The notes under the pieces: generated by a model | Databases searched by the model: none | What the model saw: the letters and a program-made list of their open reading frames with translations, nothing else | What the model was told of the DNA's origin: nothing | NCBI RefSeq assembly: GCF_014647235.1 | Contig: NZ_BMOU01000001.1 | Location: 124,001 to 188,000, forward strand | Direction: 5' to 3' | DNA length: 64,000 nt | DNA from: Haloarcula pellucida | GTDB taxonomy: Archaea > Halobacteriota > Halobacteria > Halobacteriales > Haloarculaceae | Translations under genes and position numbers: made by a program | Shown here: positions 52,986 to 60,394 of the stretch, piece after piece | How the letters are laid out: each line of letters begins with the position of its first letter | How positions within the stretch are numbered: the first letter of the stretch is position 1

Positions 52986-53035
52986 CGTCCCGTGGTGGTG
53001 AGCAATCTCGGAGAGATTGCGAGGTACACGGGACG
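52986..53035. other. Nested perfect hairpin just upstream of tRNA-Gln
   Basis: Outer stem CGTCCCGTG/CACGGGACG (52986-52994 with 53027-53035, 9 bp) encloses an inner stem GCAATCTC/GAGATTGC (53002-53009 with 53013-53020, 8 bp) capped by GGA. The first 11 bases of the outer arm, GTCCCGTGGTG, are identical to bases 2-12 of the tRNA-Gln that begins 11 bases after the hairpin. Confidence 0.75.
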
Positions 53036-53045
53036 AACGACGTGA

Positions 53046-53118
53046 AGTCCCGTGGTGTAGTGGCCAATCATAAGGGCCTTTGGAGCCCTTGACGGCGGTT
53101 CGAATCCGCCCGGGACTA
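53046..53118 (+). tRNA. tRNA-Gln (anticodon TTG)
   Basis: 73 bases. Acceptor AGTCCCG pairs with CGGGACT (53111-53117) and discriminator A. The anticodon stem AGGGC/GCCCT holds loop CTTTGGA with TTG at positions 34-36. The T arm is GGCGG-TTCGAAT-CCGCC. CCA is not encoded. No intron is seen. The 3' half is repeated downstream at 53198-53221. Confidence 0.92.
53095..53118 (+). repeat. tRNA-Gln 3' end copy (direct repeat, copy 1)
   Basis: 24-base sequence beginning GCGGTTCGAATCCGCC and ending GGGACTA, inside the tRNA T arm and acceptor. An identical copy lies at 53198-53221, 103 bases further on. This is the arrangement left by elements that integrate into the 3' end of a tRNA gene. Confidence 0.8.
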
Positions 53119-53197
53119 CTTTTGCCGCGAGCAATACCGCGAGCGGCAAATACGTCCAGCGGATTCGGGCCCAGAAGGCGAGAGGATTCGAGTCTTC

Positions 53198-53221
53198 GCG
53201 GTTCGAATCCGCCCGGGACTA
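53198..53221 (+). repeat. tRNA-Gln 3' end copy (direct repeat, copy 2)
   Basis: Second perfect copy of the 24-base tRNA-Gln 3' end, not part of a full tRNA. Bases before it (GATTCGAGTCTTC) do not form a tRNA body. Fits an attachment-site scar with nearly all of the intervening element lost. Confidence 0.8.
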
Positions 53222-53612
53222 TTCTGCGAGGAACGGACGTGACGAGACGACTCCTTCCGCCGCGCTGGATATCTCGATGCCGTGAGCCGCGACGTCTTCG
53301 GCGTCGCGTCCCGGCCACCGACCGCGACGTGGCCGGCGTCGGTCGCCAGTTCGAGACTGGCGAGCGGGACGAACCCCGGTTCGCGCTCTATCGGCGGTTC
53401 TCGGTATTCTGGGATTTGCTCACACGACTCCAAAGGAACGGCCGATAGCACGGTGCTACACGTCGGTACGGTCGGGTGGTGACGTGGGAAACGCCGCGGT
53501 CGACTCGGTTTGTGCGGTATCGAGTCCTGTGTGGCCGGTCGGGTCGAACACCGTTCCCACGCAGAGAGAACACTCGTACGCTGTTTTATCAGTACCGAAC
53601 GACATTTCAGAT
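53222..53612. other. Gene-free region after tRNA-Gln with two tight hairpins
   Basis: About 390 bases without a credible gene. It holds hairpin CGCGACG-TCTTCGG-CGTCGCG at 53288-53308 (7 bp) and hairpin TCGCCAGT-TCGAG-ACTGGCGA at 53343-53363 (8 bp). A TATA-like GTTTTATC at about 53582-53589 serves the small membrane protein gene that follows. The rest shows nothing identifiable. Confidence 0.6.
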
Positions 53613-53822
53613 ATGGTCGCGGCACTCCACCCACTCTTCGGCAGTGGTATGGGCCTCGTACTCCTCGCGACTGGGTCGGTCGTCCGTGATATCCTCGTCG
53701 GGGTCAGCATCGCTGTCGTGTTGTTCGTGCTGTACTACGTGTTGATACTCAGGCCGGCACGGCGGCCCCCGCCTCGCAGGGAAGCGGACGATTCGCCGCC
53801 CCGGAACGACACCGGGAACTAG
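53613..53822 (+). CDS. Small one-helix membrane protein
   Basis: 69 residues from MVAALHPLFGSGM. One hydrophobic helix, DILVGVSIAVVLFVLYYVLILRP (residues ~26-48), then a basic, Pro/Arg-rich and finally acidic tail. The ATG at 53613 is ~25-30 bases after a TATA-like element, so a leaderless mRNA is likely. A longer frame to 53484 has unlike composition. Function unknown. It overlaps the convergent gene by 4 bases. Confidence 0.68.
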   Translation: MVAALHPLFGSGMGLVLLATGSVVRDILVGVSIAVVLFVLYYVLILRPARRPPPRREADDSPPRNDTGN

Positions 53823-54547
53823 AGGTAGGCGGCGTCCCAGCGGAGTGGCTTCCGGACGTTCCCGCAGGAATCACACTCGATGCGTCCCATCGAGTCCATC
53901 GCGTTGGCGAGCGTGTTGCAGTTGCTACAGAAGTAGCCATAGCGCTCGTCGCCGTCTTCGTCGACGTGGACGACGTGGAACGGCGCGATAGAGCCCCGCT
54001 CGTGGTTGTCGTGGTCGACGTAGACGGTCCGTCCCTCAGCCGTCTCGACGGGTTCTCGGCCCCACTGTTCGGTCTCGCTGTAGAGGTTCTCGACGTAGGT
54101 GCGCCCGTCGATCTCCACCTGTTCGGTGCCGACCTTCTCGAAGCCACGGTCCTCGTAGAAGGTGTTCCCCTCGACGTTGTCCGCCAGTACCCGGCCGAGT
54201 AGATGCGGCGCACCGAGGTCCGCTAAGTGGTCGCGGGTCGCCTCGAACAGCGACGACGCGATGCCTTCGCCGCGGTGGGCCGGGTCGACGTGTAGCCAGA
54301 GCAGCGTCCCGGTGTTGTCCGCTGCAGTGACGCTCTCGGAGAACCCGACGACCTGTCCCTCTTTCTCGGCGAGCAACAGGAGTCGTTCCTCGTCTTCGAG
54401 CGTCTCTTCGAGTCGCCCCTCGTCGTACCACTCTTCGATGGCGCTGTTTATGGCCTGCGGACCGAGCGAGTAGGACGCCTGCAGCGACCGGCGTGCAACG
54501 TCCCTGATTGCCGGCCTGTCGGCTGGTTCTGCTGGTCGAAGCTCCAT
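53819..54547 (-). CDS. GNAT acetyltransferase with C-terminal zinc ribbon
   Basis: 242 residues. The N-terminal GNAT fold has the acetyl-CoA motif LWLHVDPAHRGEGIASSLFEAT (V-x-x-x-x-R/Q-x-x-G-x-G/A) near residue 93 and NTFYEDRGFEKVG. A linker (EQWGREPVETAEGR) is followed by a zinc ribbon YFCSNCNTLANAM ... RIECDSCGNVRKP. The combination suggests a protein N-acetyltransferase or a targeted one. The start at 54547 places the fold at the N-terminus. Confidence 0.88.
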   Translation of the reverse strand: MELRPAEPADRPAIRDVARRSLQASYSLGPQAINSAIEEWYDEGRLEETLEDEERLLLLAEKEGQVVGFSESVTAADNTGTLLWLHVDPAHRGEGIASSLFEATRDHLADLGAPHLLGRVLADNVEGNTFYEDRGFEKVGTEQVEIDGRTYVENLYSETEQWGREPVETAEGRTVYVDHDNHERGSIAPFHVVHVDEDGDERYGYFCSNCNTLANAMDSMGRIECDSCGNVRKPLRWDAAYL

Positions 54548-55010
54548 ATCTCCTGTCTGGTCGGGAACTGGCATAAACGTACAGCCCATTCGCGATGACC
54601 TCGCGTTCCCTACTGGGCCTCGGAACTACGGGGAGGGCGCCGAGAATAAGCTTCTATTTGTGGGTTCCTGTGTCGTGTGTTGGGGCAGTAGTGGGTAATA
54701 GGGGGTGATTCCGGTGAACAACTGCCTGATGTGTACCATCGGCCGGCCGCACTGTCCGTGCCGACTAGCTGCTAGGATGTCCTGCAAGCGCACGACGCCT
54801 CGACGGGAACTCGTCTCGCCCGCGCTGTCGTCCCGCGCTCGCTCACCCATCGGGACTTCCCCTCGGAAACTCGATATTGTGTCGTCATCCCGTGATTTCT
54901 CTGGCGTATCCAGACGAGAGACCGCGTTCGCCCTGTCGTAACGCTAAAGAGTCGAACGTACCTTCTTGTCTGTAAGATGAATATCGGAACCTGTCGCCGG
55001 AGGTGGTGGT
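54548..55010. other. 463-base region without a credible gene
   Basis: Frames on both strands here have Pro/Gln/Ser-rich, non-acidic translations unlike haloarchaeal proteins. The stretch 54643-54730 is GT-rich on the plus strand (GGGTTCCTGTGTCGTGTGTTGGGGC, then GGGTAATAGGGGG) and includes TTCCGGTGAACAAC. It may carry a small RNA or regulatory sites; a TATA-like AATAAGCTTC is at about 54645. Confidence 0.45.
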
Positions 55011-55727
55011 GTGGGCGTCGAGATTAGGGAGTCACCAGTCTCGGACGAGGAGTTCGAAGCGATGCAGGAGTTCGTCCACGATTACCTCGCCGCCAGCGTC
55101 GAGAACGAGGACGAAGGTGGCCGGATGCGGTGGTACCCGTGGCACTCCGCGGAGTACCGCTTCAATCACATCCTCAACGTGGTCGACATCGCGACGGATA
55201 TCGCCCGGAAAGAGGGCGCGAACGTCGATGTGACTCGTGTGGCGGCCCTCTTTCACGACATCGCGAAACTGGAAGCCGAACAGGACGTCCACGCTGAGGC
55301 CGGTGCCCGCATCGCGCGCGAGTACCTCACCGCGCACGGTGACTACCCCGAGTCGTTCGTCGAACAGGTGTGTCGCGCCGTCGAGGACCACTCCTATCAG
55401 GGTGACCTCTCGAACCTCTCGCTCGAGACCCGGTGTCTCATCGAGGCGGACATCCTCGACAAAATCGGTGCCAACGGGACGGCACTCATGCTCCTGCGGA
55501 TGGGCTACGAGTCTCGGACCCACATGGACGCCGCCGAGATGGTCGACCGCGTCATCGAACGCGGCGAAGACGCCAAGGAACGCGTCGAGAGCGACACGGC
55601 GGAGTCCATCGTCCACCAGCGACTCAAGCGCACGCGCTGGTTCCAGGAGTGGCTGGAGGCGGAAGTCGCCGAGATGGATACCGAGGATCGACTCGACGAC
55701 GTCGCGACCGGGATGGGCGACTCGTAG
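55011..55727 (+). CDS. HD-domain phosphohydrolase
   Basis: 238 residues from GTG 55011. The metal-dependent HD motif is spread as YRFNHILNVV (His), ALFHDIAKLE (His-Asp) near residue 82, and AVEDHSYQGD (His-x..) near 126, with LIEADILDKIGANG (Asp). This is a typical bacterial-type HD fold, likely hydrolysing a phosphate ester or nucleotide. A monocistronic gene, convergent with the LysE gene. Confidence 0.85.
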   Translation: MGVEIRESPVSDEEFEAMQEFVHDYLAASVENEDEGGRMRWYPWHSAEYRFNHILNVVDIATDIARKEGANVDVTRVAALFHDIAKLEAEQDVHAEAGARIAREYLTAHGDYPESFVEQVCRAVEDHSYQGDLSNLSLETRCLIEADILDKIGANGTALMLLRMGYESRTHMDAAEMVDRVIERGEDAKERVESDTAESIVHQRLKRTRWFQEWLEAEVAEMDTEDRLDDVATGMGDS

Positions 55728-55729
55728 CG

Positions 55730-56500
55730 CTACAGGAGCGCCCCGCCCACGTCGACGAGGGACGACTGGAGTCGACTGAGCACCGGCTCCGCCACCTGTG
55801 CGAGAAAGAGGAGGCCAGACCCCGCGAGAATCGCGGCGCTGACCCACGCGACCACCGGTGCCAGCCGTTCGACGCGCTTGCGGGCGGCGACGATTGCCGC
55901 CGGGAACCCCGTTATCCAGAGGACGATACCGCCAAACAGTCCCGCAAGCAACACCGGATGTCCGGTCTGGACGACGAGTAGCCCCGTCGCATCGGCCCCG
56001 ATAGCGGGGAGATACGACAGGACGTCGAGCGTCCCGGGTTGGAGGAGGCCGACGCCGACGGTGAGCCAGAAGACGACCTGATACGGGTTCGTGAGCGCCA
56101 GCACCAGCGCCTTCCGGAAGCCACGACTCTCCCCGGCGTCGCTCGCCTCGGTCTCCACCGACGAGAGCGCGTTCGCGTCCTGTACGGCCCCGTAGGCGAA
56201 CCACAGCATGAGGAGCCCACCGGCGGCGACCATCGCGTCCCGGAGGCCCGGCGTCTCGGTCACCACGGCCGCGGCACCGACCAGCGAGAGGACGAAAAAG
56301 CAGGCGTCGGCGGTCATCGCACCGAGTCCTGCCAGCAGTCCGGCCCGCCAGCCACGCAGCGCGCTCTCCTCGGCGATGACGGCGTTCATCGGCCCCGGCG
56401 GTGCCGCGAGCGCGAGGCCGAAGACGACGCCACCGACTGCCGTCGGAAGGAGTGCGAGCGGGCCGGGCGACTGCAACAGTGCCGAGAGCCAGTGATGCAT
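55730..56500 (-). CDS. LysE/RhtB family exporter
   Basis: 256 residues. Six hydrophobic helices with the LysE signature near the N-terminus: GLALAAPPGPMNAVIAEESALRGWRAGLLAGLGAMTAD (motif G-x-x-x-G-P-x-x, here APPGPMNA). LALTNPYQVVFWLTVG matches the second family motif. These proteins export amino acids or related metabolites. Convergent with the HD gene, 2 bases apart. Confidence 0.88.
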   Translation of the reverse strand: MHHWLSALLQSPGPLALLPTAVGGVVFGLALAAPPGPMNAVIAEESALRGWRAGLLAGLGAMTADACFFVLSLVGAAAVVTETPGLRDAMVAAGGLLMLWFAYGAVQDANALSSVETEASDAGESRGFRKALVLALTNPYQVVFWLTVGVGLLQPGTLDVLSYLPAIGADATGLLVVQTGHPVLLAGLFGGIVLWITGFPAAIVAARKRVERLAPVVAWVSAAILAGSGLLFLAQVAEPVLSRLQSSLVDVGGALL

Positions 56501-56538
56501 CTACAGTACTGGAGAACAGAGAGAAAATACCGAACCGT

Positions 56539-57429
56539 CTAGAGCTTGCCGGCCTTCTGCAGCTTCATCAGGTCCTCGGTGTCGAGGGTCTCGCCTTCCT
56601 TGAACTTCTGGTAGATCTCCTCGGCCTCTTCGCGAGCGGCCTCCTGCTTCTCCTCGCGCTGGGACCGTTCCTGTTTCTCCTCTTTCTTGTCCAGTTCGCG
56701 CAGGCGCTTCTGGACGCGGACGAAGTCCTCGTGGTGCTGGTCGGCGGCTTCCTGCGCCTCGACGAACTCCTCGTGCTTCTCGTCGGCCTCGTCACGGATC
56801 TCGTCGGCCTCGCGGTAGGCCTCGATCATCTGGTTGTGATGTTTCTGGGCCTCGTCGGCGAGTTCCGTCACCTTCTGGTGGTGCTTCGAGGCTTCTGACC
56901 GGACCTCTTCGGCCTCCTCTTTCAGCCCCTCGAGGTCACCGCTCTGGTCGAGCTTCTCCTTCTTGCTCTGGAGCTTCTCGCGCTTGTCCTCGATCTTCTC
57001 GATGAGCTCTTTCTCGTCTTCCGAGGAGAGGACCTCGGTCTGCTGTTTGAACTCGAGGTCTTCGATCTCGTCTTTGAGTTCGTCGACGGACTTGCCCTCG
57101 TCGAGTTCGAGGTCGTTCTTGACGTTGTCGACCTTGTCGAACAGCTCGTTGGCCTCGGCGTTGAGCTCGTTGCGCTTGTCCTTGTGCTCTTGGACCTGCT
57201 CGTTGAGCTCGTCGCGCTTCTCGCGGTGTTCCTGGGCCTCGTCGACCTTCTCGCGCGTCTTCGCGTTCAGGTCGTCGCGGTCAGAGGCCCGCTCGGAGGC
57301 CATCTGGTTCAGCTCGTTCCGTCGGTCACGGAGCTGGCCGGCGAGTTTGATGAGCTCGCCCTTCGATTTGTTTTCGAGATCCTCTTCTGTTACTGTAACG
57401 TTCTTTGATTCGTCTATCGAGTCTGCCAT
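56539..57429 (-). CDS. COG1340-type long coiled-coil protein
   Basis: 296 residues, almost entirely charged coiled coil with heptad repeats (LRDRRNELNQMASERASDRDDLNAKT, DELNEQVQEHKDKRNELNAEANELFDKV) and no membrane segment or enzyme motif. This family is sometimes mislabelled a phosphoserine phosphatase. It is conserved in archaea (COG1340); the role is unknown, possibly structural or chromosome-related. Its promoter appears to be near 57500 (TTGTTATTGG on the minus strand), giving a ~45-base leader. Confidence 0.88.
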   Translation of the reverse strand: MADSIDESKNVTVTEEDLENKSKGELIKLAGQLRDRRNELNQMASERASDRDDLNAKTREKVDEAQEHREKRDELNEQVQEHKDKRNELNAEANELFDKVDNVKNDLELDEGKSVDELKDEIEDLEFKQQTEVLSSEDEKELIEKIEDKREKLQSKKEKLDQSGDLEGLKEEAEEVRSEASKHHQKVTELADEAQKHHNQMIEAYREADEIRDEADEKHEEFVEAQEAADQHHEDFVRVQKRLRELDKKEEKQERSQREEKQEAAREEAEEIYQKFKEGETLDTEDLMKLQKAGKL

Positions 57430-57542
57430 TGTTGAAACCTCTATGCCATCACCGCTCTCGCACAGACAGGCGCTCCGCTATTGAGGGGCTGGCACCAATA
57501 ACAAGGGTTCCCTCTCATGTTGGGCGCGACGCGATACTGCCT

Positions 57543-57558
57543 GAACGCGTGAGCGTTC
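57543..57558. other. Small inverted repeat
   Basis: GAACGC-GTGA-GCGTTC, a 6-bp perfect stem with a 4-base loop, in the 246-base gap between the GH2-fold gene and the COG1340 gene. TTTAAATATTCC lies just downstream. Could be a terminator stem for the GH2-fold transcript or a regulator site. Confidence 0.35.
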
Positions 57559-57675
57559 TGGTGTCTGCTAGTACCGGGGGATATTGTTTAAATATTCCGG
57601 TGCATACGATACCGTGGCGACGCCTCACACACCCGAATACGGAGGAGTGAAGCATTCACACGGTTTCGAAATAGG

Positions 57676-59520
57676 TTATATACTGCCGCCTATCTCGTAC
57701 TCGTTCGTCACCACACCGTCGCCGACGGCGACGGCGAGCGTCAGTTCGTCGCCCGCGGCGAGCGTCAGCGACCCGACGGTGACGCGGCCGAACGGACCGA
57801 CGGTGTGCTCTTCCTGCTCTCGGTCGCCGTTGTGGTCCCACTCGACGGTCACCGTCGCCGTGTCGGGCCGGTCGTGGCAGACGACGACGTCGCTCTCGCC
57901 CGGCGTCGGTTCCGAGAGGACGACCTGCGTCGGTTCGTACCCGTCGGTGAGGACGGCGTACGCGGGTTTCGCCGTGCCGTCCTCTTCGAGCACGCCCATC
58001 CCGGCGTCCCCGACGTCTCGGAGGCTATCGAGAATCGCCACCTCGCTGGCCTGTCGGCGGAGGTGTTCGGTCACTGTCTGGACGACGCGTGCCTGATAGG
58101 TCTGTGAGTCGGTGACGCCGCCGTCGACGCGAGCGTCGTGGGTCGCGCGGTCGAACCCCGTCTCGTCCGCCGGGTCGTCGGTACCCAGCGACCCCGCACC
58201 GAAGCCACCGACGACGTCGCCGACGCCGTAGTGGTCACAGAGCCACGAGAGGTCACTGACGGTGCCGTACTGCCAGCCGGGGTACAGCGTGACGGCATCG
58301 GGGTCGATACCGGGCGGGCCGATCACGGGGAACGCCGGGACCGCGTCGACGACGTCGGCGACGGTGTCGGCCGGGCCAGCGTCGTAGTCGGCCCGCCACG
58401 CCCGAAAGCGAAAGCGCAGGCGGTCGAGGAACCCGGACCCGAGGCCGTCGGCATAGGGGCTGACGGGGTCGTCGTGGACGCCGAGAGCTGTGAGGCTCGG
58501 ATGATGTCCGTACTCCCGTTCTAGCTCGCGGGCCAACGACTTCCCGCGGTCCACGTCGAACCCGCCGGGGCCTGTCAGTGGGAGGTCCTGCCAGAGGAGG
58601 AGGCCGTGTTCGTCACAGGCCTCGGCGACGGCGGGCGGGGTCGCCTGTGCCCGCACCCGAACGAGGTTCGCGTTCGCGTCTGCGGCCCGGGCCACGTCCT
58701 CCGGCGTCGGGTCCAACAGCGTCACGCCACGCGCGGGGACGCGCTCCCCGTTCACCCGGAGTTCCTCGTCGTCGTAGCTGACCGTCCGCAGCCCCGTCGT
58801 GATCTCGTTCGCGGCGTCGTCGAGTTTCGCCCGGACGACGTAGCGCGGCTGGTCGCCCCGGTCGTGTGGCCACCACAGCGACGGGTCGCGCACGTCGATG
58901 GTGTGTTGGACCGTCGTGTGGCCCGACCCGGTTGCGACCCGCGAGCGGTCCATCATCCCGCCGCCGCGGACGTTCCCCTCCGGGCGAATCGAGAACGTGA
59001 TGCGGTCGTCGATGGCCTCGTTCGCCACGACGTCGGCCGTCACGTCGACGGCCGCCCCCTCGTCGGTCAGCCGCGGTCGCGCCCGTACGGCGCTCACGTA
59101 CGGGTCAGGGTAGGTCTCGAGCCGTGCACCCCACCAGATGCCAGGGACACACCGCTCGTCCGGGAGGGCCTCGGTGGCGTGGAGGCCACCGAAACGGTCC
59201 TCGGGGACCCGGCACTCGACGACGACCCGGTACTCCTCGGCGTCGGGCAGTCGGACCCGAAGCGGTGTGAAGTACGCGTCGTGTGTCGCGACCTGTTCGT
59301 CGTTACACCAGACGCGGGTCTGTGCGTACGTCCCCCGGAGGACCAGCACCGCGTGAGCTTCGTCCTCGTTCCGCGGGTCCGAGAACGTCGTCTCGTAGGC
59401 CACGGCGTCTGCTCCGGCGAACGCCGTCGGCCGGCCCGGCACGCTCACCGGGTCCCAAGTCTCCGGCGTCGGCATCTCGTCGTCCGGCGCTACCGCCGCG
59501 CCGCGCCACTCCAGCGACAT
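57676..59520 (-). CDS. GH2-fold protein lacking both catalytic glutamates
   Basis: 614 residues. Domains in order: N-terminal sandwich (RVWCNDEQVATHDAYFTPLRVRLPDA), immunoglobulin-like domain, TIM barrel starting NGERVPARGVTLLDPTPEDVARAADANANLVRVRA..DEHGLLLWQDLPLTG, and a C-terminal beta domain. In GH2 enzymes the acid/base is the Glu of HNEP and the nucleophile the Glu of SEFG. Here the first is HDDP (349-352, at 58465-58476) and the second is GGFG (438-441). Both Glu are gone, so it may only bind sugars. The start at 59520 fits a TATA-like element ~30 bases upstream. Confidence 0.85.
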   Translation of the reverse strand: MSLEWRGAAVAPDDEMPTPETWDPVSVPGRPTAFAGADAVAYETTFSDPRNEDEAHAVLVLRGTYAQTRVWCNDEQVATHDAYFTPLRVRLPDAEEYRVVVECRVPEDRFGGLHATEALPDERCVPGIWWGARLETYPDPYVSAVRARPRLTDEGAAVDVTADVVANEAIDDRITFSIRPEGNVRGGGMMDRSRVATGSGHTTVQHTIDVRDPSLWWPHDRGDQPRYVVRAKLDDAANEITTGLRTVSYDDEELRVNGERVPARGVTLLDPTPEDVARAADANANLVRVRAQATPPAVAEACDEHGLLLWQDLPLTGPGGFDVDRGKSLARELEREYGHHPSLTALGVHDDPVSPYADGLGSGFLDRLRFRFRAWRADYDAGPADTVADVVDAVPAFPVIGPPGIDPDAVTLYPGWQYGTVSDLSWLCDHYGVGDVVGGFGAGSLGTDDPADETGFDRATHDARVDGGVTDSQTYQARVVQTVTEHLRRQASEVAILDSLRDVGDAGMGVLEEDGTAKPAYAVLTDGYEPTQVVLSEPTPGESDVVVCHDRPDTATVTVEWDHNGDREQEEHTVGPFGRVTVGSLTLAAGDELTLAVAVGDGVVTNEYEIGGSI

Positions 59521-59687
59521 ACCTTGTGACCCGTCCGCTGGGGGCATATCCTTTATCCCCTCGGTGGCGGCGCTGGTTGCTGACGCCCGTCTGACGGGCC
59601 GTCGGCCCACCCCGACGCCGGCTATTACTTTCACTTTCACTCCGGGGACGGATCGGATTAAGGTGGCTTCGGCCGCTCCGATAGGGT

Positions 59688-59861
59688 ATGATTCACGACC
59701 TGCGCGATGGCACGGCCCCGACGTGTGACGCCAGTGACTGCGACCGACCGCTGGGGGAGCCGGCGCTGGTGTTCGAGACGGCGTGGGGTCGCCGCGAGGC
59801 ATACGAGTGTGCCTGTGGCGCGGTGACGGTCACCGTCGCCCGGTCCGAGTCGTCCCGTTGA
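59688..59861 (+). CDS. Zinc-ribbon microprotein (short gene)
   Basis: 57 residues, MIHDLRDGTAPTCDASDCDRP...CACGAVTV, with Cys13/Cys18 and a CxC pair (Cys44, Cys46) that could bind one zinc. Composition is typical of a haloarchaeal protein, and a TATA-like GGATTAAGG lies about 25-30 bases before the ATG, giving a leaderless mRNA. The gene is short and easily missed. It is followed 26 bases later by the DUF371 gene. Confidence 0.65.
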   Translation: MIHDLRDGTAPTCDASDCDRPLGEPALVFETAWGRREAYECACGAVTVTVARSESSR

Positions 59862-59887
59862 AATACGCCCGTCGGCTACGGCGGCGT

Positions 59888-60313
59888 ATGCCACTCGAAG
59901 CCGTCGTCACCGCACACGGCCACGAACACGTCAGCGGTGAGCACGCGAGTACGCTGGAGGTCACGAGCGACGATTTCCTCACGCCAGCGGGCGACTGCAT
60001 CCTCGGAATCGAGGCCGACACCGTCCCGGCTGACTTCGACGACGCGTTCGTCGAGGCGTGTCGGGACGCCGACGCGACCATCACCGCGACCATCGAGGTC
60101 GACGGCCACACGGCCACCGTCGAGGGGTCGGGCCACCCCGACCTCACCTTCGAGAGCGACCGGAGCCACGTCCTGCGGACGAGCGACTACGTCGACGACC
60201 GGACCGTGATGGTCGGCGCCGACGCGGCCGCCGGCGACGTCGACCGTGACGTAGTCGCGGCGCTCGCCGACGGCGCGGCCCTGACGCTGACGCTGACCGT
60301 CGACCCGGTCTGA
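59888..60313 (+). CDS. DUF371 family protein
   Basis: 141 residues. The opening VVTAHGHEHVSGEHASTLEVTSDDFLTPAGDCILGIEAD and HPDLTFESDRSHVLRTSDYVDDRTVMVGADAA are the recognisable DUF371 signature, a small archaeal beta-rich protein of unknown function. The His-rich opening (HGHEH) could bind metal. A TATA-like GAAATACG is about 25 bases before the ATG. Followed by the endonuclease III gene. Confidence 0.9.
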   Translation: MPLEAVVTAHGHEHVSGEHASTLEVTSDDFLTPAGDCILGIEADTVPADFDDAFVEACRDADATITATIEVDGHTATVEGSGHPDLTFESDRSHVLRTSDYVDDRTVMVGADAAAGDVDRDVVAALADGAALTLTLTVDPV

Positions 60314-60394
60314 CTGCGTTTTCGCGCACCATCGATCCACACACCGACCGTGTTTGGTGAAGGGGTTTTGCCGCTCGGGACCCACCGGACAGAC

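Noticed and set aside
53198-53221. A second tRNA gene downstream of tRNA-Gln
   Set aside because: Only the 24-base T-arm/acceptor end is present; there is no D arm, anticodon arm or 5' acceptor strand to form a tRNA.
52823-53318. Minus-strand frames across tRNA-Gln with SPGRIRTA-type phrases
   Set aside because: That phrase is the translation of the antisense of tRNA 3' ends and is a known spurious protein signature.
54700-54725. Possible origin recognition box (TTCACCGGAATC on the minus strand)
   Set aside because: Only a loose resemblance to Orc1/Cdc6 sites, with no orc/cdc6 gene or AT-rich unwinding element near it.
54626-54941. Two overlapping frames of 74-78 residues on opposite strands
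   Set aside because: Composition (Pro, Gln, Ser, Arg) is unlike haloarchaeal proteins, and no family or promoter spacing supports either one.
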